Shown: positions 40,994 through 49,736, numbered from the stretch's first letter. The stretch: 64,000 nucleotides of DNA from Streptomyces cinnabarinus (GCF_027270315.1 NZ_CP114413.1:248001-312000); one strand, 5' to 3'. Program-made: numbers and translations. Notes: generated from the sequence alone by a model not told the origin.

Positions 40994-42136
40994 ATGCCCC
41001 GAGTCCTGTCGGACGAACGCCGCGACCTGGTCAAGGCGATAGCCGACTTCTGCCGCCGCGAGTGCGGCACGAAGGAACAGCGCGACAAGCTCACGGCCAA
41101 CGGCCAGGAACAGCACAACCAGCGGCTCTACGAGAAGATGGCGGCCCTCGGCTGGCTGAGCATCGCCGTCCCGGAGGAGTACGACGGCGCGGGCCGCGGC
41201 ATGGTGGACCTCTGTCTCTTCCTCCAGGGGACGGCCTACGGGCGGGCGCCCATCAGCGGCTTCGGAACCACCGTCATCGCCGCCGCCGCTTACGAGAAGT
41301 TCGGCACCGAGCAGCAGAAGCGCGTCGTCCTCCAGGGCGTGACACGGGGCCGGGTCGAGGCCATCTCGATGTCCGAGCCGGGCGCGGGCTCCGACGTGGG
41401 CGCCCTCACCTGCCGGGCCGACCGCGCCGCCGGCGGCTATCTGCTCAACGGCCAGAAGACCTGGTGCTCCAACGCCCACTTCGCCGACCACATCCTGCTC
41501 GTCGCCCGCACCGGGCAAGGGGACTCCAAGCACCAGGGCCTCACTCAGTTCATGGTGCCGACCGACGCAGAGGGCCTCCGGATCAGGGGCATCGACACCA
41601 TGGGCGGCAAGGACGTCAACGACCTCTACTTCACGGACTGCTTCATCCCCGACTCCGCGGTCGTCGGCGCGCCCGGGCAGGGCTGGAGCCAGCTGATGGC
41701 CGGGCTGAACCTGGAGCGCATGATCCTCGCCGCGTTGATGCTGGGCGTGGCCCAGCGGGCCTTCGACGACACGCTGCAATACGTGCGCCAGCGCGAGCAG
41801 TTCGGCCGTCCGATCGGCTCGTTCCAGACACTCAAGCACCGCATCGCCGACATGGCCACCGAGCTCGAGTGCGCCCGACTGCTCCTGGACGACGTCGCCG
41901 CGGCGATCGACGCCGAACCCGACCGCATGTTCGCCCGCGAAGCGTCCATGGCCAAGCTGAAGTGCACCGAACTCGCCAAGCACGTCACCCTGGAGGGCAT
42001 GCAGATGATGGGCGGCTACGGCTACGCCACGGAGTACGGCATGGAGGCCCTGCTGCGGCAGACCGTCGTGTCCACGGTGTACGGCGGCACCAGCGAGATC
42101 CAGCGCGACATCATCGGCAGGACATACGGGCTGTAG
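40994..42136 (+). CDS. Acyl-CoA dehydrogenase
   Basis: The 380-residue flavoprotein has all three ACAD parts: an N-terminal helical domain (RRECGTKEQRDKL), the beta domain (AISMSEPGAGSDVGAL and LLNGQKTWCSNAHFAD), and a C-terminal helical domain (REQFGRPIGSFQTLKHRIADMA). The last motif reads VYGGTSEIQRDIIGR, with Gly where many ACADs have the catalytic Glu (YEGT). A Glu in LNLERMILAALMLG is where isovaleryl-CoA dehydrogenase keeps its base. That suggests branched-acyl specificity, which fits isoprenoid acids. AGGAGAGGAAC precedes the ATG. Confidence 0.9.
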   Translation: MPRVLSDERRDLVKAIADFCRRECGTKEQRDKLTANGQEQHNQRLYEKMAALGWLSIAVPEEYDGAGRGMVDLCLFLQGTAYGRAPISGFGTTVIAAAAYEKFGTEQQKRVVLQGVTRGRVEAISMSEPGAGSDVGALTCRADRAAGGYLLNGQKTWCSNAHFADHILLVARTGQGDSKHQGLTQFMVPTDAEGLRIRGIDTMGGKDVNDLYFTDCFIPDSAVVGAPGQGWSQLMAGLNLERMILAALMLGVAQRAFDDTLQYVRQREQFGRPIGSFQTLKHRIADMATELECARLLLDDVAAAIDAEPDRMFAREASMAKLKCTELAKHVTLEGMQMMGGYGYATEYGMEALLRQTVVSTVYGGTSEIQRDIIGRTYGL

Positions 42137-42145
42137 GTGGCCGAA

Positions 42146-42169
42146 AGGTGTCCAGTGCGCCGGACACCT
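42146..42169. terminator. Bidirectional terminator
   Basis: Perfect 8-base arms aggtgtcc / ggacacct with an 8-base loop lie between the convergent acyl-CoA dehydrogenase and mscL genes. Confidence 0.6.
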
Positions 42170-42219
42170 CGGCGAGGACGACGTCCCCGGCCTGGTCCAG
42201 ATCCCCGCGGCAGCGAGGG

Positions 42220-42669
42220 TCAGCCGACGGAGGTCGTCACCTGTGCGGGGAATCCGGGACGGCCCGCCAGCTCGGAGGTGCAGAACGCGCACCGCACGGC
42301 CGCCGCGGGCACCGTGCTGAGGCAGTCCGGGCAGTCGGACTTGGCCACGGGCTGGTCCTTGACCGGGTTGAACCGCGCCTGGAGCCGGCCCACGGGCACC
42401 ACGACGGCGAAGTAGATCACGGCGGCGACGAGCACAAAGCTGATCAGGGCGTTCAGGAAGGCGCCGTAGGGGAAGTCAGTCCCCCCGACGGTGAAGGCCT
42501 GCTTGCTGAAGTCGCCGACCGCGCCGGTCGCCACGCCGATCAGCGGCGTGAGGAACGCGGTGACGAAGCCGGTGACGACGGCGGTGAACGCGGCGCCGAT
42601 GACGATGCCGACCGCCAGGTCGACCACATTGCCGCGCAGCAGGAACGAGCGAAATCCCTGGAACACCAA
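42220..42669 (-). CDS. mscL: Large-conductance mechanosensitive channel MscL with zinc-ribbon tail
   Basis: The 149-residue protein opens FQGFRSFLLRGNVVDLAVGIVIGAAF, the MscL gating helix, followed by the periplasmic loop and a second membrane helix (NALISFVLVAAVIYFAVVVP). The cytoplasmic tail carries CPDC and CAFC pairs about 14 residues apart (SDCPDCLSTVPAAAVRCAFC), a likely zinc ribbon that E. coli MscL lacks. MscL releases solutes on osmotic downshock; the tail may tether or gate it. Similar tails occur in other actinobacterial MscL proteins as far as I recall. Confidence 0.92.
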   Translation of the reverse strand: MVFQGFRSFLLRGNVVDLAVGIVIGAAFTAVVTGFVTAFLTPLIGVATGAVGDFSKQAFTVGGTDFPYGAFLNALISFVLVAAVIYFAVVVPVGRLQARFNPVKDQPVAKSDCPDCLSTVPAAAVRCAFCTSELAGRPGFPAQVTTSVG

Positions 42670-42957
42670 GTACTCCTGAAATGGGGTGTGTTGAGAATGT
42701 TGAGACAGCTAGGGCACGGCGGCCGGATGGTCGCCGGCGGGTAATGCTGCCCGGCGACTTCTCCGCGCGTCCAACCGCCTCACTCGTTCCGGTGAAAGCG
42801 CCCTGCCGATGGTCTGAGCGTCGTACAGACATCGCATCAGAACCCCTGACTCCGCAGGCCAGAGAACGTGTGTGCGAGGATCCGGGTCCAAGATGCGCAA
42901 CACCGACCCGGACCGGCTCACCGGTGCCCGGTCACCAGGCACCGAGAGAAGAACCGC

Positions 42958-43527
42958 ATGCGTACCACCGTGGCCAGGGCCCGACTCCTCGTCACCGCCG
43001 CTGGCCTGGCCCTTGTCGTCGGCTGCGGCGGCGCCGAGCCCTCCACCCCGGCCGCGGCCTCCCCGGCGCCCTTCGACCAGCGGGCCGTGCGGGCCGACCT
43101 GGAAGCGGCCGTCGCGGTCGCCGGCCTGCCCGAGGGCAGGACGAAGGTGGAAGCCGGAGAGTCGCCGGGCCCGGGAGCGACGAACAAGGAACGGAAGCTG
43201 GCCGCGCTCACGGCACGCCTCTCGCCCTGCACGGTCTCCTGGTTCCATCACCAGACGGGCGCCTCCGACCAGGACCGTATGCGAGGGAATCTGGACGTCG
43301 CCCTCTCGGACCTGGTGGCACGCGGCTGGAAGAAGACCGGCGCCGACGACGAGGTGCCGCTCGGGGACGACGGCACGCATTTCATGGCCACCTACAAGAA
43401 GCGGGGCTGGACCCTTCACGCCCGGCACAGCACGCTCGCGACCTGGAGCGACTCCTCCGCCGTGGCCACGGAGGACACCTGCTTCGACCGGCTCACCGAC
43501 GAGGAGACGGCCCTCTTGGAGCGCTGA
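42958..43527 (+). CDS. Putative lipoprotein, unknown function
   Basis: The predicted 189-residue protein has a lipoprotein signal (RTTVARARLLVTAAGLALVV, then GCGGAEPS) with the lipid-bearing Cys at about residue 24. The mature part is hydrophilic and has two Cys further on (LSPCTVSWFHH and EDTCFDRL) that could form a disulfide. I do not recognise a family. The ATG at 42958 has GAGAGAAGAA upstream; the open frame extends farther up but without signal-peptide character. Confidence 0.75.
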   Translation: MRTTVARARLLVTAAGLALVVGCGGAEPSTPAAASPAPFDQRAVRADLEAAVAVAGLPEGRTKVEAGESPGPGATNKERKLAALTARLSPCTVSWFHHQTGASDQDRMRGNLDVALSDLVARGWKKTGADDEVPLGDDGTHFMATYKKRGWTLHARHSTLATWSDSSAVATEDTCFDRLTDEETALLER

Positions 43528-43634
43528 GCCCTCGCCGCACCCCCTTGCACGTTCTATGCCATCCCCCATAAGTTACCGGCAGGTAGGCCCCACGGGGGGC
43601 CTCTCCCACTCTGTCGTCGGGAAGGTGGTGGGCG

Positions 43635-44240
43635 GTGAGTCCGCGCAGGAGTGACAGTCGGGACCGGATGATCCTCAGTGCTGCCGCGTTGCTGCGTGAG
43701 TCCGGCGCGAGCGCGACCAGTATCGACCGGGTGCTCGCACACAGCGGGGCCCCGCGCGGGTCGGTGTACCACCACTTCCCCGGCGGGCGGGCGCAGCTCA
43801 TCGACGAGGCGGTGGCTCTGGCCGGGGACTTCATCGCCGGGCTCATCGAAGCCGCCATGGAGGTCGACGACCCGGTCGAGGCCGTCGACGCGTTCTTCGC
43901 CCTGTGGCGCGACCGGCTCGTGGAGAGCGCATTCCGGGCGGGCTGCCCGATCACGGCGGTCGCCGTCGAGACCAACGACGACGCGCCCCAGCTCGCCCGC
44001 TCCGCCGCCGCCGTCTTCGCCCGCTGGCAGCAAGCGCTCGCGGCGCTCTTCCTCCGGCACGGCGTCACCGAGGAGCGGGGCCGCAGGCTCGCCGCGTTCA
44101 TCATCGCCGCCGTCGAGGGCGCGGTGATCATGTGCCGGGCCGAGCGGAGCACCGCGCCGCTGGAGGCCGTGGCCACCGAGATCCACGACCTCCTCGTCCA
44201 CGCCCTGCCCCGCCACGACGGGACCGCACCCCGTACCTGA
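43635..44240 (+). CDS. TetR family regulator (LmrA/YxaF-like)
   Basis: The 201-residue protein starts at a GTG and has the HTH at about residues 10-55 (RMILSAAALLRESGASATSIDRVLAHSGAPRGSVYHHFPGGRAQL). The C-terminal domain FRAGCPITAVAVE ... QQALAALFLRHG matches the LmrA/YxaF-type, with the Cys of AGCP conserved in that group. It is followed 40 bases later by the enoyl-CoA isomerase-like gene on the same strand, a likely target. Confidence 0.88.
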   Translation: MSPRRSDSRDRMILSAAALLRESGASATSIDRVLAHSGAPRGSVYHHFPGGRAQLIDEAVALAGDFIAGLIEAAMEVDDPVEAVDAFFALWRDRLVESAFRAGCPITAVAVETNDDAPQLARSAAAVFARWQQALAALFLRHGVTEERGRRLAAFIIAAVEGAVIMCRAERSTAPLEAVATEIHDLLVHALPRHDGTAPRT

Positions 44241-44280
44241 TCCGTTCAGCAGCTCCACCCGCGCACCCGAAGGAGTCACC

Positions 44281-44952
44281 ATGCCCTCGCTCGACCGCCA
44301 GGACAACGTCTTCGTCCTCGACCTGGGAGACGGAGAGAACCGCTTCCACCCCGACTGGATCACCGCTGTCGGTGCCGCCCTCGACGAGGTGGAGAAGGCG
44401 GAGGGCCCCCGCGCCCTGGTCACCGCCGCCACGGGCAAGTTCTACTCCAACGGCCTCGACCTGGACTGGCTGTTCGCCCACGCCGACCAGCACCTGGACT
44501 ACGTCGTCTCGGTCCATGAGCTGTTCGCGCGGATGCTGTCGCTGCCGGTCATCACCGTGGCCGCGTTGCAGGGGCACACCTTCGCCGCCGGCGCGATGCT
44601 CTCCCTCGCCCACGACTTCCGCGTCATGCGCGCCGACCGCGGCTTCTGGTGCCTGCCCGAGGCGGACATCAACATCCCCTTCACCCCCGGCATGGCGGCG
44701 CTCATCCAGTCCCGCCTGGCACCCCAGTCCGCCCACGAGTCCATGGTCACCGCCCGCCGCTACGGCGGCTCGGACGCCGCGGCCGCCGGGATAGTCGACC
44801 ACGCGGTCGCCGAGGAAGCGGTGCGTTCCACCGCCGTAGAGATCGCGGCGGCACTGGCGGGCAAGGCCGGCGACACCCTCGGCACCATCAAGGCCCGTAT
44901 GTACGCCCCGGCGCTGACCACCCTCCGCGAGACGACCAACCCGCTCGGCTGA
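44281..44952 (+). CDS. Enoyl-CoA hydratase/isomerase family protein (enoyl-CoA isomerase-like)
   Basis: The 223-residue crotonase-fold protein has LVTAATGKFYSNGLDLDWLF for the first oxyanion-hole strand and ALQGHTFAAGAMLSLAHDFRVM for the second. FWCLPEADINIPFTPGMAALI holds a Glu in the position used as base by delta3,delta2-enoyl-CoA isomerases. The NGLDL motif and short length resemble the plant-type isomerase more than hydratases. Such an enzyme would shift double bonds during beta-oxidation of unsaturated acyl-CoAs. A link to the rubber-derived acids is possible but only inferred. GAAGGAGTC precedes the ATG. Confidence 0.85.
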   Translation: MPSLDRQDNVFVLDLGDGENRFHPDWITAVGAALDEVEKAEGPRALVTAATGKFYSNGLDLDWLFAHADQHLDYVVSVHELFARMLSLPVITVAALQGHTFAAGAMLSLAHDFRVMRADRGFWCLPEADINIPFTPGMAALIQSRLAPQSAHESMVTARRYGGSDAAAAGIVDHAVAEEAVRSTAVEIAAALAGKAGDTLGTIKARMYAPALTTLRETTNPLG

Positions 44953-44980
44953 CCGTCGTCGCCTCGATCACCACACTCCG

Positions 44981-45478
44981 CTAGTCGGAGTCCTGGCGCA
45001 GGAGGACCAGCTCCCGGTTCATCTCGGCCAGGAACCGTACGACCACACCCAGCTCTTCAGGGGTGAAGCGGCCGCGCGCCGTATCGGTGCTGTGGGCCAG
45101 GGGCCTGAAGTAGTCCCGGGCGAGGCGCTTGCCCGCCGCCGCGTAGTGCAGGTGCACCACGCGGCGGTCGTCGACGGCGCGCACTCGCCGCACATGCCCT
45201 GCCCGCTCCAGTCGGTCGATGCACGCGGTCATCGCACCGGAGGTGAGATTGAGCTGCCTGCGCAGCCGGCCGGGAGTCATGGGGCCGTCGTCGGGGTCGG
45301 CGTCCAGCACGGCGATCAACGCCTGGACGTCGGTCAGATGCAGCCCCTGGGCATGGGCGAACTCCTGAGCGATCCGGTTGAACTCGCCGTTCATCCGGCG
45401 CAGGAGAACGGCGAAGGACTGCAACCCTGTCGGGTCATCTCCCAGAAGAGGCAGCGCGGGCGTGCCGGGATCGCTCAT
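44981..45478 (-). CDS. MarR family transcriptional regulator
   Basis: The predicted 165-residue protein has the MarR winged helix at about residues 45-115 (LTDVQALIAVLDADPDDGPMTPGRLRRQLNLTSGAMTACIDRLERAGHVRRVRAVDDRRVVHLHY). The ATG at 45478 is preceded by GGGGGTC, and TATACT just upstream (45491-45486, minus strand) would start transcription almost at the ATG. It is divergent from an MMPL exporter gene, and a 27-base palindrome lies over the promoter. It most likely represses both. Confidence 0.88.
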   Translation of the reverse strand: MSDPGTPALPLLGDDPTGLQSFAVLLRRMNGEFNRIAQEFAHAQGLHLTDVQALIAVLDADPDDGPMTPGRLRRQLNLTSGAMTACIDRLERAGHVRRVRAVDDRRVVHLHYAAAGKRLARDYFRPLAHSTDTARGRFTPEELGVVVRFLAEMNRELVLLRQDSD

Positions 45479-45490
45479 GACCCCCAGTAT

Positions 45491-45517
45491 AAAGTCGCTC
45501 GATGATTGAGATACTTT
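45491..45517. promoter_or_regulatory. MarR operator palindrome
   Basis: AAAGT-cg-CTCGAT-g-ATTGAG-at-ACTTT is a 27-base near-palindrome; the inner arms differ at one base. It directly adjoins the TATACT -10 of the MarR gene and sits 37 bases before the MMPL start, ideal for repression of both. Confidence 0.7.
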
Positions 45518-45553
45518 GCCATCGACATACTTCGTCGACTGCTGGGGACCTTC

Positions 45554-47653
45554 ATGAACATCGCACCGCGCTGGGCCCGGTGGCTGGTGCCGCTCGCCCT
45601 GTTGCTCGTCTGGCTGGGCGTGGGCGGCGCGCTCGGCCCCTACGCGGGCAAGCTGGGCGAGGTGGCCACCAACGACCAGGCCGCGTTCCTGCCGCAGAGT
45701 GCCGAGTCCACCCAAGTGCTCAAGGCCCGCGAGGCGTTCGATCAGTCCGAGACCCTGCCCGCCGTCGTGGTCTGGACGGCGGACGGGCAACGGATCAGCG
45801 CGGCGCAACTGAGCACCGCCACCCGCGCCCTCGGCTCCCTCGCCGGACAGCCCGGCTTCGTGGGCACGCCGTCACCCGCCTCGCTCTCCACGGACGGTCG
45901 CGCGATGCAGGCCGTCGTCCAACTGGAACCGGACCTGGGCGACGAACTGCCCACGGCACTGGACGGGATACGGAACGCGGCAGAGGGCGTGGCGGGAGCC
46001 ACGGCGCAGATCGCCGGACCGGCGGCGAGCCAGGCCGACCTGTCCGACGCCTTCGCGGGCATCGACGGCCTGCTGCTGGGCGTGGCGCTCGGCGCGGTGC
46101 TGCTGATCCTGCTCCTGGTCTACCGCAGCGTCCTGCTGCCCTTCCTGATCATCCTCAGCTCGGTGTTCGCACTCGGGCTGGCCTGCGCGGTCGTCTACGC
46201 GCTCGCGGAGCAGGACGTGGTCCGGGTCGACGGACAGGTACAGGGCATCCTGTCGATCCTGGTGATCGGCGCGGCCACCGACTACGCCCTGCTGCTCGCC
46301 GCGCGCTTCCGCGAGGAACTCGCCGCGAGCGAGGACCGCGTCACGGCCGCGATGGCCGCCGTACGCCGCTCCTTCGGCGCCATCACCGCCAGCGCCGCCA
46401 CCGTGGCCCTCGGACTGCTCGCCCTGCTCGCCAGTGACCTCACCAATAACCGCGCCCTCGGACCGGTCGGCGCCATCGGCATCGGATGTGCCGTACTCGC
46501 CACGCTCACCTTCCTGCCCGCCGTGCTGGCACTGCTGGGCCGCACCGCCTACTGGCCGTCCCGGGCGAAGCCCGCGGCGGGCGGCAGTGGGGTGTGGCGC
46601 CGGGTCGCCGCGACGGTGAACCGCCGGCCGCGGCTGACCTGGATGGTGACCGCCCTCGTCCTGGGCACCCTCGCGGCCTTCTCCCCCGCCCTCTCCTCCA
46701 AGGGCGTGCCCCTCGACGAGATCTTCGTGAACGACGCGCCCTCGGTCGCCGCGCAGCGCACGCTCGGCGCGCACTTCCCCGGCGGGTCCGGCAACCCCGC
46801 GATCATCATCGCCGACGCCGACCGGGCCACCGAGGTGACCGCCGCCGCCACGGCCACCTCTGGCGTGGCCTCGGCCGACGCGGTCTCCGCCACCGGACAG
46901 CCCAGTGCGGCCGAGCTGCTCGTCGTCGACGGACGCGTCCGCATCGACGCCACCCTGCACGCCGCCGCGGACAGCGACGAGGCCAAGGAGACGATTCGGC
47001 GGCTGCGCGCGAACGTACACGCGGTCTCCGGGGCGGACGCCCTGGTCGGCGGGTACACGGCGCAGCAGTACGACACCCAGCGGACCGCCGCCCGCGACCG
47101 GACGGTCATCGTGCCGATCGTGCTGGCCGTCATCCTGCTGATCCTGATGGCGCTGCTGCGCTCGCTGCTCGTACCCGTGCTGCTGGTCGCGACCGTCGCG
47201 CTCAACTTCCTGGCCACGCTGGGGGTTTCGGCGCTCGTCTTCGAGCATCTCCTCGGGTTCAGCGGCACGGACGCCTCGGTACCGCTGTACGGGTTCGTGT
47301 TCCTTGTGGCGCTCGGCGTGGACTACAACATCTTCCTCATGTCCCGGGTCCGGGAGGAGACCTTGGTCCACGGCAACCGGCGAGGGGTGCTGCGCGGGCT
47401 GACCACGACCGGCGGGGTGATCACCTCGGCGGGTGTGGTCCTCGCGGCGACGTTCGCGGCCCTGATGGTGATTCCGCTGGCCTTCCTGGTGCAGATCGCC
47501 TTCATCGTCGCCTTCGGGGTACTGCTGGACACGCTCGTCGTCCGGTCGCTGCTGGTGCCCGCCCTGGTGATCGACATCGGGCCCAAGGCGTGGTGGCCGA
47601 GCGCGCCGGCCCGCGGCACCGCGCAGACGGCACAGCACGCCACGAAGGCCTGA
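45554..47653 (+). CDS. MMPL family (RND-type) transporter
   Basis: The predicted 699-residue protein has twelve membrane segments in two similar halves. Each half has a first helix, a large extracytoplasmic domain and five clustered helices: ILSILVIGAATDYALLLAARFREEL in half one and LYGFVFLVALGVDYNIFLMSRVREE in half two. The Asp-Tyr pairs in these (TDYALL, VDYNIF) are the proton-relay residues of the family. MMPL proteins export lipids or hydrophobic drugs. I chose the ATG at 45554; a TTG at 45506 would add 16 residues but would lie within the operator. Regulation by the divergent MarR is very likely. Confidence 0.9.
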   Translation: MNIAPRWARWLVPLALLLVWLGVGGALGPYAGKLGEVATNDQAAFLPQSAESTQVLKAREAFDQSETLPAVVVWTADGQRISAAQLSTATRALGSLAGQPGFVGTPSPASLSTDGRAMQAVVQLEPDLGDELPTALDGIRNAAEGVAGATAQIAGPAASQADLSDAFAGIDGLLLGVALGAVLLILLLVYRSVLLPFLIILSSVFALGLACAVVYALAEQDVVRVDGQVQGILSILVIGAATDYALLLAARFREELAASEDRVTAAMAAVRRSFGAITASAATVALGLLALLASDLTNNRALGPVGAIGIGCAVLATLTFLPAVLALLGRTAYWPSRAKPAAGGSGVWRRVAATVNRRPRLTWMVTALVLGTLAAFSPALSSKGVPLDEIFVNDAPSVAAQRTLGAHFPGGSGNPAIIIADADRATEVTAAATATSGVASADAVSATGQPSAAELLVVDGRVRIDATLHAAADSDEAKETIRRLRANVHAVSGADALVGGYTAQQYDTQRTAARDRTVIVPIVLAVILLILMALLRSLLVPVLLVATVALNFLATLGVSALVFEHLLGFSGTDASVPLYGFVFLVALGVDYNIFLMSRVREETLVHGNRRGVLRGLTTTGGVITSAGVVLAATFAALMVIPLAFLVQIAFIVAFGVLLDTLVVRSLLVPALVIDIGPKAWWPSAPARGTAQTAQHATKA

Positions 47654-47773
47654 CGGAGGACCCTGCCGTGAGAGCCAACGGGGTGTCCCCGGCGGTGTCG
47701 GGCGGCCCGTGGAGGAAGCGTTCGGCCATGCTGGGGCAGCGTGACACCCCGTTCTCGCGACAAGGAGCACCGT

Positions 47774-48001
47774 ATGTCCACAGACCCGGTCGGACGCTTC
47801 CTCACAGCCCTGGACCCGGATCATCGCGAGGCCGTCGGCGCCAAGCCGCGCCAGGAGCAGGAGCGGCTCGCGGCGGCCTGGGAACGGGAACTGGAATCGG
47901 ACGACGAGCTCGACACCCTCGACGAACTCTCACCGCCGGCGGCGGAAGAGGAGGCGGCCCGGCGCGTCATGGAGCGCGAAATCGGCCAGCGGCCGCTGTG
48001 A
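47774..48001 (+). CDS. Small acidic protein, unknown
   Basis: The 75-residue protein is strongly charged and predicted helical (AAAWERELESDDELDTLDELSPP, EEEAARRVMEREIG). There is no Cys, signal or membrane segment. CAAGGAGCACC before the ATG is a good ribosome site. It follows the MMPL gene by 120 bases on the same strand. I do not recognise a function. Confidence 0.65.
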   Translation: MSTDPVGRFLTALDPDHREAVGAKPRQEQERLAAAWERELESDDELDTLDELSPPAAEEEAARRVMEREIGQRPL

Positions 48002-48111
48002 CAGTGTCACAAACATGTTCGCAGACAGATCTTTGTCGGTGCGAGCGGATGGCGACGCCGGTTCCATGAGGCACGATCACCGGGACATTCCAACTTCCCG
48101 GGGGACTCCTC

Positions 48112-48774
48112 ATGGCTCACACCACTCGTCCGAGACGCACCGCTGCCGTACTCGCGCTCCTCTCCCTCAGCATCGTGGCGCTGACCGCCTGCAACGGCGA
48201 CGGTGAGACCGACGCGGCCGCCCCGAGCAAGGCGGCGAGCGCGTCCCCCGCGGGCGCCGACAAGGACGCCGACACTCCCGCGACCACCGACCCGGGTGAC
48301 GACAGCGGCAGCTCCGCGGACAGCGGTGGCGCCACCCCGTCCGCGGAGCCCGGCGCCGACGACGATCAGGACGGAGGCGTGGGCATGTGCGAGACCACGG
48401 ACCTGAGCTACGACGTCACCGTCGCCTCCAAGCCCGTCAACCACGCACTGCTGACAGCGACGAACAAGGGCGCCGATGCATGCCTGCTGGCGCCCAACGA
48501 ACTCGTGATCACCATCCCGGAACTCGACGGCTCGGCCGAGCACATGGGCCCCGACACCGAGGACTGGATCCTCAAGCCCGGCGAGCGCGCCTACGCCGGC
48601 ATCATGTTCTCCCGCGCCGACACCGCGGGCGGCAAGAGCACCGACAAGGTGGAAGTCACCCTCAGCGCCGCCGAGACCCCGGCGACCGTCGTGATCAACG
48701 GCGGCCCCGTCACCGTCAACGACATGCAGGCCACCAGCTTCCTCGGCACCGCCGAGGACGCGCTCACCTACTGA
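48112..48774 (+). CDS. DUF4232 domain lipoprotein
   Basis: The 220-residue protein has a lipoprotein signal (RRTAAVLALLSLSIVALTAC, Cys at residue 27), then a low-complexity Ala/Ser/Asp-rich linker of about 60 residues. A DUF4232-like beta domain follows (VGMCETTDLSYDVTVASKPVNHALLTATNKGADACLL ... AYAGIMFSRADT). This is a common secreted Streptomyces lipoprotein type with unknown function. A paired Cys (MCETT and ACLL) probably forms a disulfide. Confidence 0.82.
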   Translation: MAHTTRPRRTAAVLALLSLSIVALTACNGDGETDAAAPSKAASASPAGADKDADTPATTDPGDDSGSSADSGGATPSAEPGADDDQDGGVGMCETTDLSYDVTVASKPVNHALLTATNKGADACLLAPNELVITIPELDGSAEHMGPDTEDWILKPGERAYAGIMFSRADTAGGKSTDKVEVTLSAAETPATVVINGGPVTVNDMQATSFLGTAEDALTY

Positions 48775-48798
48775 GCCTCTCCCGATATCCTCGCGGAC

Positions 48799-49590
48799 GT
48801 GATCTCCGAGGGAACACCGGACATGGCCGAGAGCGCTCCGACGACGGCCCGGCTGCGGGATGTACTGAACCGTGCCGGGCGCGTCGTGATCGTCGAGGGG
48901 CCACCTCACGAGGCCGAGTCCGGCGATCTGGCGCGGACCGTGGTGACCGGTGCCGAGATCGCCGACCTGGCCGATCTGCTGGCCCTGGTGGACGGCGGTA
49001 CCGGTGACCGGTGCCGGTGCCTCGGCTGGCCGACGATCATGGTTCACGATGTGAACGGCGAGCTGATCGCCTGCTGGACCCTGCACCATCAGTCCGGCCT
49101 GCGAGGGCTCGGTGACTGCGACGCCGACCTGCGTGACGGCCCCGCGCTCACCGCTTGGCTGGCGGAGCGGGGACTGACCGGATCGCGGGAGGTCCAGGCC
49201 CAGTTGGCCGTACAGCAGACCGAGGCCGACCGGCGCCGGACGCGCTGGGTCCAGGCCGCTCCCGCCGGGCTGTCGGACGCGGCCGCGGACGTGGCCCGTA
49301 CGCCGGGGCGCGACCGTGAAGCCTGGTCACGTCAACTTCAGGACGCCGGTGACCGACTCGCCGCTCTCCTCCAAGACCGCTGTCCCGATCCGATGGAGCG
49401 GATTCGCGTCCTGCTGGCCTGGGCCGGGATCCCGGCCAGAGAGTCCGGCGGTCTGATGTGGTACGACAGGGCGGTGCAACGGCTGCTCCTGGCCGAGGAT
49501 CCTGAGCTCCTCCTCGCCGCCCTCATCGCACAGCCTCCCCACCCGGCCCAACTCGACGGGGCGGCCCAGTTGTTCGGCTCGCTGGAGTGA
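48799..49590 (+). CDS. Hypothetical protein
   Basis: The 263-residue soluble protein begins at a GTG. The N-terminal half has a Leu/Val-rich core and CRCLGWPTIMVHDVNGELIACWTLHHQSGLR, two Cys close together in a beta-like stretch. The C-terminal half is helical (AWSRQLQDAGDRLAALLQDRCPDPMERIRVLLAWAGIP). I do not recognise a family with certainty. The frame after its stop stays open for 43 codons (see next entry), so relatives may be longer. Confidence 0.65.
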   Translation: MISEGTPDMAESAPTTARLRDVLNRAGRVVIVEGPPHEAESGDLARTVVTGAEIADLADLLALVDGGTGDRCRCLGWPTIMVHDVNGELIACWTLHHQSGLRGLGDCDADLRDGPALTAWLAERGLTGSREVQAQLAVQQTEADRRRTRWVQAAPAGLSDAAADVARTPGRDREAWSRQLQDAGDRLAALLQDRCPDPMERIRVLLAWAGIPARESGGLMWYDRAVQRLLLAEDPELLLAALIAQPPHPAQLDGAAQLFGSLE

Positions 49591-49722
49591 ACCACAGCAC
49601 ACGGCAGGCAACTCCCCGAGCCGCTGAGTTCGACGCTGACCCGCCACATCCAGGCAGCCGGCACCGACGCCATGCGGTTCCGGCTGGATCACGGCTACTA
49701 CGGCGCTGAAGAACCCGCCTGA
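49591..49722 (+). other. Open in-frame tail beyond the stop codon
   Basis: Directly after the TGA at 49588-49590, the same frame runs open for 43 codons with coding-like sequence (RQLPEPLSSTLTRHIQAAG, AMRFRLDHGYYGAEEPA) to a TGA at 49722. It has no start codon with a ribosome site. It could be a tail cut off by a recent stop mutation, or chance. Confidence 0.3.
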
Positions 49723-49736
49723 CCGCGGGACATCGG

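Noticed and set aside
45872..47824. 650-codon minus-strand open frame over the MMPL gene
   Set aside because: It is an antisense shadow of a clear twelve-segment transporter.
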